NCBI RefSeq assembly: GCF_900215245.1
Contig: NZ_LT907842.1
Coordinates: 5,208,001-5,272,000 of the forward strand
Length of the DNA stretch: 64,000 nt
Direction: 5' to 3'
DNA from: Pseudomonas fluorescens
GTDB taxonomy: Bacteria > Pseudomonadota > Gammaproteobacteria > Pseudomonadales > Pseudomonadaceae
The translations under genes and the position numbers were made by a program. The notes under the pieces are model-generated. The model saw only the letters and a program-made list of their open reading frames with translations, had not been told where the DNA came from and made no database searches. Below are positions 27,118 through 36,956 of this stretch, one piece after another. Position 1 is the stretch's first letter. Each line of letters starts with the position of its first letter.

Positions 27118-28704
27118 TTAGAACACCACGCCTTGGCTGCGCAGGTAGTCATCATAGGTGCCGCTGAAGTCAATCACGCCGCTCGGGCTCAGCTCGATGA
27201 TGCGGGTGGCCAGGGACGATACGAACTCCCGGTCATGGCTGACGAAAATCAGCGTGCCCGGGTAGTTTTCCAGCGCCAGGTTCAGCGCTTCGATGGATTC
27301 CATGTCCAAGTGGTTGGTCGGTTCGTCCATGATCAGCACGTTCGGCTTTTGCAGGATCAGCTTGCCGAACAGCATGCGACCTTGCTCACCACCGGAGATG
27401 ACTTTGACCGACTTGAGGATCTCGTCGTTGGAGAACAGCATGCGGCCCAAAGTACCGCGAATCATTTGTTCGCCCTGAGTCCACTGGCCCATCCAGTCGA
27501 ACAGGCTCATGTCGTCTTCGAAGTCAGAAGCGTGATCCTGAGCGTAGTAACCCAGTTCTGCGGCGTCGGTCCACTTGATGCTGCCGGCATCCGGCGTCAG
27601 TTCGTTGACCAGGGTGCGCAGCAGGGTGGTCTTGCCGATGCCGTTCGGGCCGATGATCGCAACACGCTCGCCCGCTTCAACCTGGAAGCTGAAGTCTTTG
27701 AACAGTGGCTTGCCGTCGAAACCTTTGGCCATTTTTTCGACCATCACCGCCTGGCGGTGCAGCTTTTTGTTCTGATCGAAACGGATGAACGGGCTGACGC
27801 GGCTCGAAGGCTTGACCTCGGCCAGCTGAATCTTGTCGATGGCCTTGGCGCGCGAAGTGGCCTGCTTGGCTTTCGAGGCGTTGGCCGAGAAGCGGCTGAC
27901 GAACGATTGCAGCTCGGAGATCTGCGCTTTCTTCTTGGCGTTGTCCGACAGCAGTTGCTCGCGGGACTGGGTCGCCACGGTCATGTACTCGTCGTAGTTG
28001 CCCGGGAACAGGCGCAGCTCGCCGTAGTCCAGGTCAGCCATGTGGGTGCACACGCTGTTCAGGAAGTGACGGTCGTGAGAGATGATGATCATCAGGCTGG
28101 AACGCTGGGTCAGGATGTTTTCCAGCCAGCGGATGGTGTTGATGTCCAAGTGGTTGGTCGGTTCGTCGAGCAACAGCACTTCTGGGTCGGAAAACAGCGC
28201 CTGGGCCAGCAATACGCGCAGTTTCCAGCCTGGGGAGACTTCGCTCATCGGGCCGAAGTGTTGTTCCAGAGGGATACCCAGGCCCAACAGCAGTTCACCG
28301 GCACGGGATTCGGCGGTGTAGCCGTCCATCTCGGCGAATTCGGTTTCCAGCTCGGCCACGGCCATGCCGTCGTCTTCGCTCATTTCCGGCAGCGAGTAGA
28401 TACGGTCGCGCTCGGCCTTGACCTTCCACAGTTCCTCGTGGCCCATGATCACGGTGTCGAGTACGGTGAATTCTTCGTAGGCGAACTGGTCCTGGCGCAG
28501 TTTACCCAGGCGTACGTTCGGCTCCAGCATGACCTGGCCGCCGGACGGATCGAGGTCGCCGCCGAGGATTTTCATGAAGGTCGACTTGCCGCAACCGTTG
28601 GCACCGATCAAACCATAACGGTTGCCGGCGCCGAACTTGACCGAGACGTTCTCGAAGAGCGGCTTGGCGCCGAACTGCATGGTGATGTTAGCTGTGGAGA
28701 TCAA
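27118..28704 (-). CDS. ybiT: ABC-F translation factor YbiT
   Basis: A 528-residue soluble protein with two ABC ATPase domains and no membrane part. Walker A motifs are GANGCGKST (about 36-44) and GPNGIGKTT (about 350). The two Walker B segments are [11 protein letters not shown] and [11 protein letters not shown]. The linker of about 80 residues with [20 protein letters not shown] is the P-site tRNA interaction motif. It aligns closely with E. coli YbiT throughout. ABC-F proteins act on the ribosome E site. The start is TTG at 28704 with a weak AGG upstream. Confidence 0.94.
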   Translation of the reverse strand: MISTANITMQFGAKPLFENVSVKFGAGNRYGLIGANGCGKSTFMKILGGDLDPSGGQVMLEPNVRLGKLRQDQFAYEEFTVLDTVIMGHEELWKVKAERDRIYSLPEMSEDDGMAVAELETEFAEMDGYTAESRAGELLLGLGIPLEQHFGPMSEVSPGWKLRVLLAQALFSDPEVLLLDEPTNHLDINTIRWLENILTQRSSLMIIISHDRHFLNSVCTHMADLDYGELRLFPGNYDEYMTVATQSREQLLSDNAKKKAQISELQSFVSRFSANASKAKQATSRAKAIDKIQLAEVKPSSRVSPFIRFDQNKKLHRQAVMVEKMAKGFDGKPLFKDFSFQVEAGERVAIIGPNGIGKTTLLRTLVNELTPDAGSIKWTDAAELGYYAQDHASDFEDDMSLFDWMGQWTQGEQMIRGTLGRMLFSNDEILKSVKVISGGEQGRMLFGKLILQKPNVLIMDEPTNHLDMESIEALNLALENYPGTLIFVSHDREFVSSLATRIIELSPSGVIDFSGTYDDYLRSQGVVF

Positions 28705-28846
28705 TTACTTTACCTATCAATGAGTTGCGAGCGTGGCGGCAGGAGCCTTCAGGCATGCGTCAACAGCGACATCAAGGCGCGAAACCCGGTCGCTGAGCAG
28801 AAAATTTTGGCTGTGTGTTGGAATTTGGCGCGCATTGTCGCATATG

Positions 28847-30127
28847 TCAGGCGACAGTTGTATGGCGAGCGAGGGATGGTTTCATCAACGTCTCCGGCAT
28901 GGCCAGCCATAACAAGGCTAACGCCACCGCAGCCACGCCCGCCAGCGTCAGGAACGCGGCGTTATAACCGGCCTGTTGCACGACGAAACCGGCCAGGCTG
29001 CTGCTCAGTGCCGCGCCCAGCCCAAACACCGTGGACAGCGCGCCGAGACTGACGTTGAACCGGCCGGTGCCCTGGGTCAGGTCTTTGACGATGACCGGGA
29101 ACAACGCGCCGAAAATCCCCGCGCCGATGCCATCGAGCATCTGCACGGCGACCAACCAATAGGGGTCGCTGGACAGGGTATACAGCACGCCGCGCAGCGG
29201 CAGAATCATGAAGCCGGCCAGCAGCAGCGGCTTGCGCCCCCACAGGTCGGCCTTGAGCCCCACCAGCCACGCCATCGGCACCATCACCAATTGCGCGGCG
29301 ACGATGCACGCCGAGGTCAATGGCGTGGCCATGTGCAGGTTGATCTGTGACAGCTTCTGACTGACCAACGGCAGCATGGCGGCATTGGCCAGGTGGAACA
29401 GGGCGCAACAGATGGCGAACAGCAGCAGCGGGCGATTGCCGAGTAATACCTTCATGCCGGAAGGTTGTTCGTGATCGCTGCTGTGAGTCGGGTCAAAGCC
29501 CCGCGCAACCTCATGGTCTATCGCCTTGGCCGAGACGCAACTGACCGCCACAATACTGGCCAACGCCATAAAGGCCATCAGGTAGAACACCACCACTGGG
29601 CCGAACAGGTACGCCAAGCCGCCGGCCAACAGCGCCGCCACGGCGTTGCCGGCGTGGTTGAAGGTTTCGTTGCGCCCGGTGCGGCGAGTGAACGCGCGCG
29701 GCCCGGTGATCCCCAACGAAATTGCCGAAATCGCCGGGGCGAACACCGAGGCGGCGACGGCACTGGCGGCCTGGGTCACGGCCACCCAACTGAAGGCGCT
29801 GACAAACGGCAGCGTCAGGCAACTGACGGTTACGAGGATGGCGGCCACGGCTATCACCGCGCGTTTGCTGCGCGTGCGGTCAATCAGCGCGCCTGCCGGG
29901 CCCTGAGTGAGCAAGCCGGCGATACCTGCGAGCGTCATCACCACACCGATGCTGGCCGGGTCCCATTTATGCACGGCCAGCAGGTAGATCGCGAGGTAAG
30001 GTCCGAGCCCGTCGCGGACGTCGGCCAGGAAAAAATTCAGGCTGTCCAGGGACAAGGTATTACGCAGATCAGCGCGATTGGCCACGGCGAGTTCTTCGGA
30101 AGGGGCATTCAACGGCTGAACGCTCAT
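28847..30127 (-). CDS. MFS transporter
   Basis: A 426-residue MFS protein. The N-terminus NFFLADVRDGLGPYLAIYLL and the GALIDRTRSKRAVIAV loop are clear family features. A hydrophilic central loop has DPTHSSDHEQPSG. Substrate unknown. The ATG at 30127 is used because the hydrophobic core begins about 30 residues later; extension to 30313 is unlikely. It diverges from the methyltransferase gene. Confidence 0.83.
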   Translation of the reverse strand: MSVQPLNAPSEELAVANRADLRNTLSLDSLNFFLADVRDGLGPYLAIYLLAVHKWDPASIGVVMTLAGIAGLLTQGPAGALIDRTRSKRAVIAVAAILVTVSCLTLPFVSAFSWVAVTQAASAVAASVFAPAISAISLGITGPRAFTRRTGRNETFNHAGNAVAALLAGGLAYLFGPVVVFYLMAFMALASIVAVSCVSAKAIDHEVARGFDPTHSSDHEQPSGMKVLLGNRPLLLFAICCALFHLANAAMLPLVSQKLSQINLHMATPLTSACIVAAQLVMVPMAWLVGLKADLWGRKPLLLAGFMILPLRGVLYTLSSDPYWLVAVQMLDGIGAGIFGALFPVIVKDLTQGTGRFNVSLGALSTVFGLGAALSSSLAGFVVQQAGYNAAFLTLAGVAAVALALLWLAMPETLMKPSLARHTTVA

Positions 30128-30239
30128 TGGCTTACTGACCTGTTGGCTTCGATAGAAGTTTCGCCGCCGCCGAGGGTTTTGTCCGACAGGTAAATGGCTT
30201 ATGTTCCTGAATTCGCTTAAACGACAATCGGGAGACGCA

Positions 30240-31052
30240 ATGGACATGCCCTCAGCCCAACAGGCCATCGCCAGCAACAAAGACGCCTGGGATGCGTCCG
30301 CCACACTGCACAAAGACAGCCCTCACTGGAGCGCACTGCTGGCCTCGATTGCCCGTGCGGACTTTTCATGCCTGGACCCGACCATCACGGCACTGCTGCA
30401 AGAGGTCGGCGTGGCCGGCCGGGACGTGGTGCAATTGTGCTGCAACAACGGTCGCGAAAGCCTGTCGCTGTTCGCCTTGGGCGCGCGCTCCGTGGTGGGC
30501 GTCGATCAATCCCGCGCCTTTCTCCAGCAAGCGCGGCAACTGGCCGACGTTTCGCCGCACAACCCCGCGTTTATTGAAGCCGACATCCATCATCTGCCTG
30601 AGGGCTTACAGGGGCGGTTCGATGTGGCCCTGGTAACCATTGGCGTACTGGGCTGGATGCCGGATGTGGCGCTGTTTATGCGGCATGCGGCCAGTACGCT
30701 CAAGCCCGGCGGCACCCTGGTGATCTACGAAACTCACCCGTTCCTGGAAGTATTCGACCCGCGGGCTGCCAATCCGCTGCTGCCTGACAGTTCGTACTTC
30801 CAGCGCGATCCGTTCGTGTTGCAGGAGTCGATTGTCTATGAAGGGCTGGACGAGGTGCCAGGGCCGACGTCCTATTGGTACGTGCATACCCTGGGCAGCA
30901 TCGTAAGCGGTTTGGTTTCGGCGCAGTTGCAGATTGACCATCTGCGCGAGTATCCGCATTCAAACCGTGAGGAATTGTATGACCAATACGAGCACCAACC
31001 CGCCCAATTGCCGCTGTGCTTCACCTTGACCGCCACCAAGCGCCTCGTCTGA
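30240..31052 (+). CDS. Class I SAM-dependent methyltransferase
   Basis: A 270-residue Rossmann methyltransferase. VVQLCCNNGRESLSLF is motif I (with Cys-Asn-Asn in place of the usual Gly-rich run), VVGVDQS is motif II, and FDVALVTIGVLGWM and LKPGGTLVIYETHPF are motifs IV to VI. Substrate unknown. GGGAGACGC precedes the ATG. Confidence 0.85.
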   Translation: MDMPSAQQAIASNKDAWDASATLHKDSPHWSALLASIARADFSCLDPTITALLQEVGVAGRDVVQLCCNNGRESLSLFALGARSVVGVDQSRAFLQQARQLADVSPHNPAFIEADIHHLPEGLQGRFDVALVTIGVLGWMPDVALFMRHAASTLKPGGTLVIYETHPFLEVFDPRAANPLLPDSSYFQRDPFVLQESIVYEGLDEVPGPTSYWYVHTLGSIVSGLVSAQLQIDHLREYPHSNREELYDQYEHQPAQLPLCFTLTATKRLV

Positions 31053-31067
31053 GTCGATCGGCTGCGC

Positions 31068-31095
31068 AAAAAAAAGCCCGCCAAAAGAGGCGGGC
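31068..31095 (-). terminator. Rho-independent terminator between convergent genes
   Basis: On the minus strand GCCCGCC-TCTTTT-GGCGGGC is followed by eight Ts. It serves the lipocalin-like gene at 31189-31575; the stem could also stop the methyltransferase transcript. Confidence 0.88.
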
Positions 31096-31188
31096 CAAGG
31101 GATTCACTGGAGTAGGTAGGCCTTACCCTATAGGCCGGGAAGTGAAGGCCATGTGAAAACCGTGTCGGCAGTTCGGATGGCGCGCGGT

Positions 31189-31575
31189 TCAGGCTCGGCG
31201 CACAAAAGTGCGCATGGTTTGCCCGGGCCCGGTGCTGAATACCGCCGGGCGCGGCATGCCTTCATCCGCCGCGATAAACACAAAATCGTCACCCTCCAGA
31301 CGATAACTGGCGGGCAACGGCTTGCCGGCGTCATCGCCCATGGAGTCAACCCAGGTAATGCTTTTGGGTTGGGTGCTGCTGTCCAGAGAAAAACTGCCGG
31401 CGAGCAATATCTCGCCATTGACGGTTTTTACTTCGAATTGATCCCCGCTAATCGTGGTAATCGCCCCGGGTGCGCTATGCGCATCAACCGGGTTGAGTAC
31501 GCCATTGTCTTCCAGGGATGTCTGCTCCCAAGCGCCCTGCAGCATTTGATAGTCCGGGTCTGACAGCGATTGCAT
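31189..31575 (-). CDS. Small beta-barrel protein of the TIGR03067 type
   Basis: A 128-residue protein without a signal peptide. LQGAWEQTSLEDNG at the start, KSITWVDSMGDDAGKPLPAS in the middle and YRLEGDDFVFIAA near the end resemble the lipocalin-like TIGR03067 domain, whose function is unknown. It stands alone with its own terminator. Confidence 0.65.
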   Translation of the reverse strand: MQSLSDPDYQMLQGAWEQTSLEDNGVLNPVDAHSAPGAITTISGDQFEVKTVNGEILLAGSFSLDSSTQPKSITWVDSMGDDAGKPLPASYRLEGDDFVFIAADEGMPRPAVFSTGPGQTMRTFVRRA

Positions 31576-31950
31576 ACAACTTCCTTATTGCAGAGGGGCG
31601 AAGTGCTGTGTGAGCACCTGTCTACAGGCAGTTAATCGGCCAATGTGCAACGGTATGGCGACTGACAGGTGGCGCAAACCGCGTTTTTTCGTGGTTTGCC
31701 AGCGATTTAGTCATCGATTGACTACGCTGATTGCATTCTGAGTCTTACATAAGGGACGACCTTGCCTGGTCATCGACATGAAACAGAAACAATCTCTAAT
31801 AGTATCGGATTTTTCGCCATACCCAGTGGTCTGAGTGCCATAGGTCATTTGTATTCAGGGCGTTGTCTCTGAGTTTCCATGCCTGTCGGGCGTCAAGTCC
31901 GAATTTCAGGGGTGGTGGCTTTCTATTGTCAACTTTAGAGTGTTCTTACT
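31576..31950. other. 375-bp spacer upstream of the wzz-like gene
   Basis: No gene is seen. It holds one strong stem-loop (31674-31699) and AT-rich sequence before the TTG start of the wzz-like gene. No JUMPstart/ops element was recognised. Confidence 0.5.
31674..31699. repeat. Stem-loop with a T6 loop
   Basis: GCAAACCGCG pairs with CGTGGTTTGC (one G-T pair) around TTTTTT. Not followed by a T-run, so not a standard terminator. It lies about 100 bp upstream of the minus-strand gene start. Confidence 0.55.
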
Positions 31951-33294
31951 TTGAACCAAACTTCTCCGCTCAATTCGCCGGCACCGCCAGATGAAATTGA
32001 CCTGTTTGAATTGTTCCATGCCATGTGGCGGCAAAAAAAACTAATAGTGGGTTGTACGATTCTTACCGGAATACTCGGCGCGGGTTACGCGTTTCTGGCA
32101 CCCAAGCAGTATGAGGTCAGCAGTGTGTTGCGCCCTGCAGCCATCAATGAGCTGGATGCGCTGAACCGCTCCGAGGTCTATAAATTGCCTCCCGCTGATG
32201 CGCTGGCGAAAGTCGGCACGCAGCTGGATTCCTATGAGGCGCGCCTGGGCTTCTTTAAAAGCCATGAGCAATTGTTCGAGGCCTACCAAAGGCCGGGACG
32301 CAGCCTCGAGCAGAGCTTTGAAGATTTCAATCGAAGCTCAATCAATGTGATCCAGCCGGACCCCAAGAAAGCCGATCCCCTGAGTAATTCCATTCGCCTG
32401 GCGTTGCAATACCCGAGTGGCGTAGACGGCGTTGCAATCCTCAACGGTTTTGTCGACTACGCCATTGCCGCGGAGCGCGAGCAGGTCGGCGCCGACCTTA
32501 AGGTAATCGTCAATAACCGCCTCAGCGAACTCAAAGGCAAAATCGACGCTGCCCGTGCCAATTACGAAACCGAAAAGGAATCCAAAATTGCCACCCTGCT
32601 GGAGGCCGACCGGCTCAAGCGTGCCCGTTTGCAGGATGAACTCAGTGCGCTGCGCCTGCAGATGAAAATGGAGCGCACCGACCGCCTGGCAGAACTGGCC
32701 GAGGCGATCTCGATTGCCAAGTCCATGGGCATCAGGAAGCCGACGACGCCATCCTCCATGGCCGATACCACGCGATCCGGCTCCAATCAGGTGGTGCGCA
32801 CCGAGATCAGCAATCAGAAGGTTCCGTTGTATTTCCTCGGCACTGAAGCCCTGGAGGCCGAGCGAACCGCGTTGCAACAGCGCACCAGCGATGATTTCAC
32901 CAATAGCCGTGTTGCAGAAATTGGCAAAGAGCTCCAACTGCTGGAATCCAACCGTGAAGTTGAGATTCTGCAAAAGCGTGGCAACGAAGATATCTTCTTG
33001 CGGGATGTTGAACCGCTGCGGGCTGAAACTGCCAGACTACGCGGCCTTAACATCGACATGAGCCATTTGAAACTGGTAGCCGTCGACCGCCGCGCCCAGG
33101 AGCCGCTGGGCTCGATCAAGCCGAAAAAACTGATGATCATCGCGGTGAGTCTGGTGGTGGGGGCGTTCCTGGGCTTGCTGGCCGCGCTGCTCCGTCACTT
33201 TATGCTCGTGCACCGCCAGGCTGAACCGTACGCCCCGGTGGGCGGTGGCCGTTTCCAGCGTGGCGAGCGCACAGACGATCACACTCCGCGGTAA
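31951..33294 (+). CDS. Wzz-family chain-length determinant
   Basis: A 447-residue polysaccharide co-polymerase. The N-terminal Wzz domain (EIDLFELFHAMWRQKKLIV) leads into helix 1 at about residues 31-50. The long periplasmic coiled coil spans about 180-380 and helix 2 lies at about 398-418 after LGSIKPKKLMIIAV. Such proteins set O-antigen or capsule chain length in the inner membrane. The start is TTG at 31951; the next in-frame ATG is 25 codons in and would cut the conserved N-terminus. No O-antigen polymerase genes adjoin it. Confidence 0.87.
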   Translation: MNQTSPLNSPAPPDEIDLFELFHAMWRQKKLIVGCTILTGILGAGYAFLAPKQYEVSSVLRPAAINELDALNRSEVYKLPPADALAKVGTQLDSYEARLGFFKSHEQLFEAYQRPGRSLEQSFEDFNRSSINVIQPDPKKADPLSNSIRLALQYPSGVDGVAILNGFVDYAIAAEREQVGADLKVIVNNRLSELKGKIDAARANYETEKESKIATLLEADRLKRARLQDELSALRLQMKMERTDRLAELAEAISIAKSMGIRKPTTPSSMADTTRSGSNQVVRTEISNQKVPLYFLGTEALEAERTALQQRTSDDFTNSRVAEIGKELQLLESNREVEILQKRGNEDIFLRDVEPLRAETARLRGLNIDMSHLKLVAVDRRAQEPLGSIKPKKLMIIAVSLVVGAFLGLLAALLRHFMLVHRQAEPYAPVGGGRFQRGERTDDHTPR

Positions 33295-33373
33295 GTACAC
33301 CTGCAATGGGCCGGTACCCGGGCCGGTCCCTGCGTGCGTATGACGTTTTGTAGACAGCTTTTCACAATTCTTA

Positions 33374-33389
33374 GTTAACCTTTGGTTAC
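33374..33389 (+). promoter_or_regulatory. GTTAA-N6-GTTAC direct repeat, PhoP-box-like
   Basis: Two GTTA half-sites are spaced 11 bp start to start, one helical turn, as in PhoP boxes (GTTTA repeats). It lies 145 bp before the lpxO-like gene. A weak candidate; match to consensus is partial. Confidence 0.3.
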
Positions 33390-33533
33390 AAACTGTGGCT
33401 AAATAACCACCAATGGCAGTGGTCCGGGCAATGACCCGCGATTAACTGCCAACGTGTAATTGTGATTTCAGCTGCTGCTTACTTATCCTCGGCCGTTGTG
33501 GGCTTGCAGGAGCAGCCTGTTCTCTTCTGACGT

Positions 33534-34445
33534 GTGACGAATCCCTTGAAACTCATTATTGTTGTTCTCTACGTTGCCTCCATTGCGTATGTTCACCTGC
33601 GTGGCAGAGTGCGGCACAAGTTGGGCCGCCAGCTTAGCGACCACTCGACGTTCCTGGCGCCGGTCAACTGCTTCCTGTACTTGTTTTCCAAGCAGCCAAG
33701 CCGTCCCTTTCTGTCGCCCAGCGATTTTCCGGACCTGACTCCGCTGCAGGAGCATTGGGAGGAAATCCGCCAGGAAGGCCAGAACCTGATGCGCGCAGGC
33801 GAGATCAAGCGCTCTGACCAGTACAACGACGTGGGTTTCAACTCGTTCTTCAAGTCCGGCTGGAAGCGCTTTTACCTGAAGTGGTACGGCGACAGCCACC
33901 CGTCCGCCATGAAGCTGTGCCCGCGCACCACGGAACTGGTGCAAAGCATTGGCTCGATCAAGGCGGCGATGTTTGCCGAGTTGCCGCCGGGCTCCAAGCT
34001 GGTACGCCACCGCGACCCGTATGCCGGTTCCTACCGCTATCACTTGGGCCTGGATACACCCAATGACCCTGGCTGCTACATCAATGTGGATGGCGAAAGC
34101 TATTACTGGCGCGACGGCGAGCCGGTGATGTTTGATGAGACCTACATTCACTACGCGGAAAACACCACGGCGCACAACCGCATCATTCTGTTCTGCGACA
34201 TCGAGCGCCCAATGAAGTACCGCTGGGCGGCGGCGTTCAACCGTTGGTTCAGCCGTAACGTGATGGCGGCTGCCGGTTCGCCGAATGATGATGGCGACAA
34301 GACCGGCGGTTTGAACCGCGCGTTCACGCGCCTGTACAAGATCCGGCTGCGTGGTAAAGAGCTCAAAAAGCGCAACCGTGCGCGCTACTACCTGGAAAAG
34401 TGGGCGATCTTCGCTGGGCTGGCATTGATCTTTATCCTGATCTAA
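33534..34445 (+). CDS. LpxO-like lipid A hydroxylase
   Basis: A 303-residue Fe(II)/2-oxoglutarate dioxygenase of the aspartyl/asparaginyl beta-hydroxylase family. An N-terminal helix (LKLIIVVLYVASIAYVHL) and a C-terminal helix (WAIFAGLALIFILI) anchor it to the inner membrane. Iron-binding residues are visible in LVRHRDPYAGSYRYHLGL and ETYIHYAENTTAHNRIIL. LpxO enzymes add a 2-hydroxyl to a lipid A acyl chain. The start is GTG at 33534. It converges with ligD. Confidence 0.85.
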   Translation: MTNPLKLIIVVLYVASIAYVHLRGRVRHKLGRQLSDHSTFLAPVNCFLYLFSKQPSRPFLSPSDFPDLTPLQEHWEEIRQEGQNLMRAGEIKRSDQYNDVGFNSFFKSGWKRFYLKWYGDSHPSAMKLCPRTTELVQSIGSIKAAMFAELPPGSKLVRHRDPYAGSYRYHLGLDTPNDPGCYINVDGESYYWRDGEPVMFDETYIHYAENTTAHNRIILFCDIERPMKYRWAAAFNRWFSRNVMAAAGSPNDDGDKTGGLNRAFTRLYKIRLRGKELKKRNRARYYLEKWAIFAGLALIFILI

Positions 34446-34454
34446 ATCACCCAC

Positions 34455-34485
34455 GGGCGCGAATCACTGCGGTGGTTTCGCGCCC
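34455..34485. terminator. Hairpin between convergent lpxO-like gene and ligD
   Basis: GGGCGCGAA pairs with TTCGCGCCC; the right arm lies within the last codons of ligD. No T-run; probable bidirectional transcription block. Confidence 0.5.
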
Positions 34486-36938
34486 AGCTTGTCCCACATG
34501 GTCTTGCTGATCTTCTGCCGGTGGGCATAACCGGCCCACGGATCATCCTTGAGCTGCTTCAGCCTCTCGTGCAGGTTGGCAATCGTCCACTGTTGGGCAC
34601 TGCGTAATCCTTTCAACTCCTCGCGACTCACCGGCACCGATACCGGCAGGCCAGGTCGTGCCCGCACCGAATAGGCCGCCACGGTGCTCGCCCCACGGGC
34701 GTTACGCAGGTAGTCGATAAAGATCTTGCCGACCCGGTTCTTTGGGCCTGAGGTTGCGCTGAAACGTTCGGGCAGTTGCTGCGCCATGAACTGCGCGATG
34801 GCTTTGGCAAACGCCTTGACGGTCTCCCAGCCGTCCCGGCGTGCGAGCGGTACAACCAGGTGCAGACCTTTGCCGCCGCTGGTCTTGACGAACGCCTGGA
34901 GCCCAAGCTCATCCAATACCGACAGTGTCAGTTGCGCCGCCTCCAGCATGGCTTTCCAAGGCAGTGCCGGGTCCGGGTCGAGGTCGAGCACAAACAGGTC
35001 TGGGGTTTCAATGTGGTCCGAGGTGGCGCCCCAGGTATGCAGCTCGATCGTGCCCATCTGCACGGCGCCGATCAGGGCGCTGGCGGTGTCGATTTCCATC
35101 AGGCGTGCATGGCCTGGGTCGAGCGTCTGGTCCAACTGTTTGATGTGTGCAATGGCGAGTCGCTCTGAATGTTTTTGGAAGAACTGCTCGCCTTCGATGC
35201 CTTGCGGCGCGCGCAGCAGCGACACCGGGCGGCGGCACAGGAAGGGCAGGATCCATTCACTGATGCTCTCGTAGTAGGCGGCCAATTGCTGTTTTTGTGT
35301 ACCCGTCTGCGGGTCAATCACCCGGTCTGGGTGGGTGATGTTCACGCCGCTGCTGACGCGTTTTGCCGGCGTGGTTTTCTTCACGGACTTGGCGCTCCGC
35401 GGCAGCTCACGCGTAATCTGCGTCACTGGCTTATCGGTGCGCAATGCCACGAATGACGCCTGGCGCACCACGCCTTCGCGGGTCCATTCGGTGAAATTCA
35501 CCTCGCCGACCAGCGAGGGTTCAACCCAGTGCACGCCGCGCGCCTGAGTGCTGGTCAAGGCCTGTTCCAGCGGTGAGGTTTTACGCTCCAGGCGGGCGAG
35601 TTGCGCGTAGATCGACTTCAGCGCCGCCTGGTCAAACCCGGTGCCCACGCGCCCGGCATACACCAGCCCGGCGGCGTCATTGACGGCCAGCAGCAGCGCG
35701 CCAAACCCGCTGCGCGAGCCTTGGGGCCGCGTGTAGCCGACAATCACGAACTCCTGGCGCAAACGGCACTTGAGTTTGATCCAGTCGGCGCTGCGGCTGC
35801 ACACATAAGGGCTGCCTGCGCGCTTGCCTATTACCCCCTCCAGGGCGAGGTCGCAGGCGCTTTCGAAGATGTCGCGCTGGTTGGCGGCAAAGGCTTCGGA
35901 GAAGCGCAGCAATTTGCTGCGGCTGCCGGACAGCGCCGCTTTGAGCGCAGCACGGCGTGCCTCCACGGGGGCTTCGCGCAGATCCTGGCCTTGCAGAAAA
36001 GGCGCGTCGAACAGGTAATAGACGATGTCCAGGCTGCGGCCGATATCGAATGCATTTTGCAGCGCCTGGAAGTCCGGCAAGCCGTCGGCATTGAGGCTGA
36101 CCACTTCACCGTCCAGCCAGCTGTCCTTGAGTTTAAGCGCCTGCAGGGCTTTGACTTGACGCGGCAGGCGGTCAGTCCAGTCATTGCCATTGCGGCTGAA
36201 CAGGCGTACTTCGCCGTCGCGGATGCGTGTCAGCATGCGGTAACCGTCGAATTTGATTTCATACAGCCAGTCGCCGGCCGGTGCGCGGTCAACCAGGGTC
36301 GCTAATTGCGGGGTGAGCTGTTGGGGCAGGGCGGTGGCGGCTTTCTCGTGCTTCTTAGGCGACTTGGGTGTACCGACCACCGCGCCACTGAGCACACTTT
36401 CCGGCTGGTCCCGGACGATATCGTAGTCAGCGGCCGGCCTGGCTTGCGGGTCCTGTTCCTTGATCAACAACCACTGTTGCTTATCGCCGCTGCCCTTGAG
36501 CCGGGTGCGAACCAATGCCCAATCGCCGGACAGTTTTTCACCGACCAGGGTGAACTTGAGTTTGCCGGCCGCATACGCCTTGTGTGGTTCGTCATGGGGT
36601 TGCCAGATACCGCGATCCCACACGATCACATCCCCGGCGCCGTATTGGCCGGGCGCGATACTGCCTTCGAAGGCGCCGTAGCTCAGAGGGTGGTCTTCGA
36701 CGTGGACCGCCAGGCGTTTCTGGCTCGGGTCCAGGCTCGGCCCTTTCGGCACTGCCCAGCTCTTGAGTACGCCATCAAGCTCCAGGCGAAAGTCGTAGTG
36801 CAGGTTGCGCGCGTCATGTTTTTGAATCACGAATGACAGCGCCGACGCCTTGCGTTTAGCGGCCGGCGCTTCGCCTGCGGGCTCTGCGGTAATCCCAAAG
36901 TCGCGTTTGCGGTTGTATTCACTCAGGGGCTTTGCCAT
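34464..36938 (-). CDS. ligD: ATP-dependent DNA ligase D (NHEJ)
   Basis: An 824-residue three-domain LigD in the Pseudomonas order. Residues about 1-190 are the 3'-phosphoesterase (QKHDARNLHYDFRLE with His41 and His47, then VEDHPLSYGAFEG). Residues 205-510 are the ligase with AMP-accepting Lys229 in YEIKFDGYR. Residues 535-824 are the primase-polymerase (LFVLDLDPDPALPW supplies the metal aspartates). It processes and joins double-strand breaks held by Ku. GGAG precedes the ATG; ku lies 18 nt upstream on the same strand. Confidence 0.96.
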   Translation of the reverse strand: MAKPLSEYNRKRDFGITAEPAGEAPAAKRKASALSFVIQKHDARNLHYDFRLELDGVLKSWAVPKGPSLDPSQKRLAVHVEDHPLSYGAFEGSIAPGQYGAGDVIVWDRGIWQPHDEPHKAYAAGKLKFTLVGEKLSGDWALVRTRLKGSGDKQQWLLIKEQDPQARPAADYDIVRDQPESVLSGAVVGTPKSPKKHEKAATALPQQLTPQLATLVDRAPAGDWLYEIKFDGYRMLTRIRDGEVRLFSRNGNDWTDRLPRQVKALQALKLKDSWLDGEVVSLNADGLPDFQALQNAFDIGRSLDIVYYLFDAPFLQGQDLREAPVEARRAALKAALSGSRSKLLRFSEAFAANQRDIFESACDLALEGVIGKRAGSPYVCSRSADWIKLKCRLRQEFVIVGYTRPQGSRSGFGALLLAVNDAAGLVYAGRVGTGFDQAALKSIYAQLARLERKTSPLEQALTSTQARGVHWVEPSLVGEVNFTEWTREGVVRQASFVALRTDKPVTQITRELPRSAKSVKKTTPAKRVSSGVNITHPDRVIDPQTGTQKQQLAAYYESISEWILPFLCRRPVSLLRAPQGIEGEQFFQKHSERLAIAHIKQLDQTLDPGHARLMEIDTASALIGAVQMGTIELHTWGATSDHIETPDLFVLDLDPDPALPWKAMLEAAQLTLSVLDELGLQAFVKTSGGKGLHLVVPLARRDGWETVKAFAKAIAQFMAQQLPERFSATSGPKNRVGKIFIDYLRNARGASTVAAYSVRARPGLPVSVPVSREELKGLRSAQQWTIANLHERLKQLKDDPWAGYAHRQKISKTMWDKLGAKPPQ

Positions 36939-36956
36939 GGCGTGCTCCGGCGGGTG

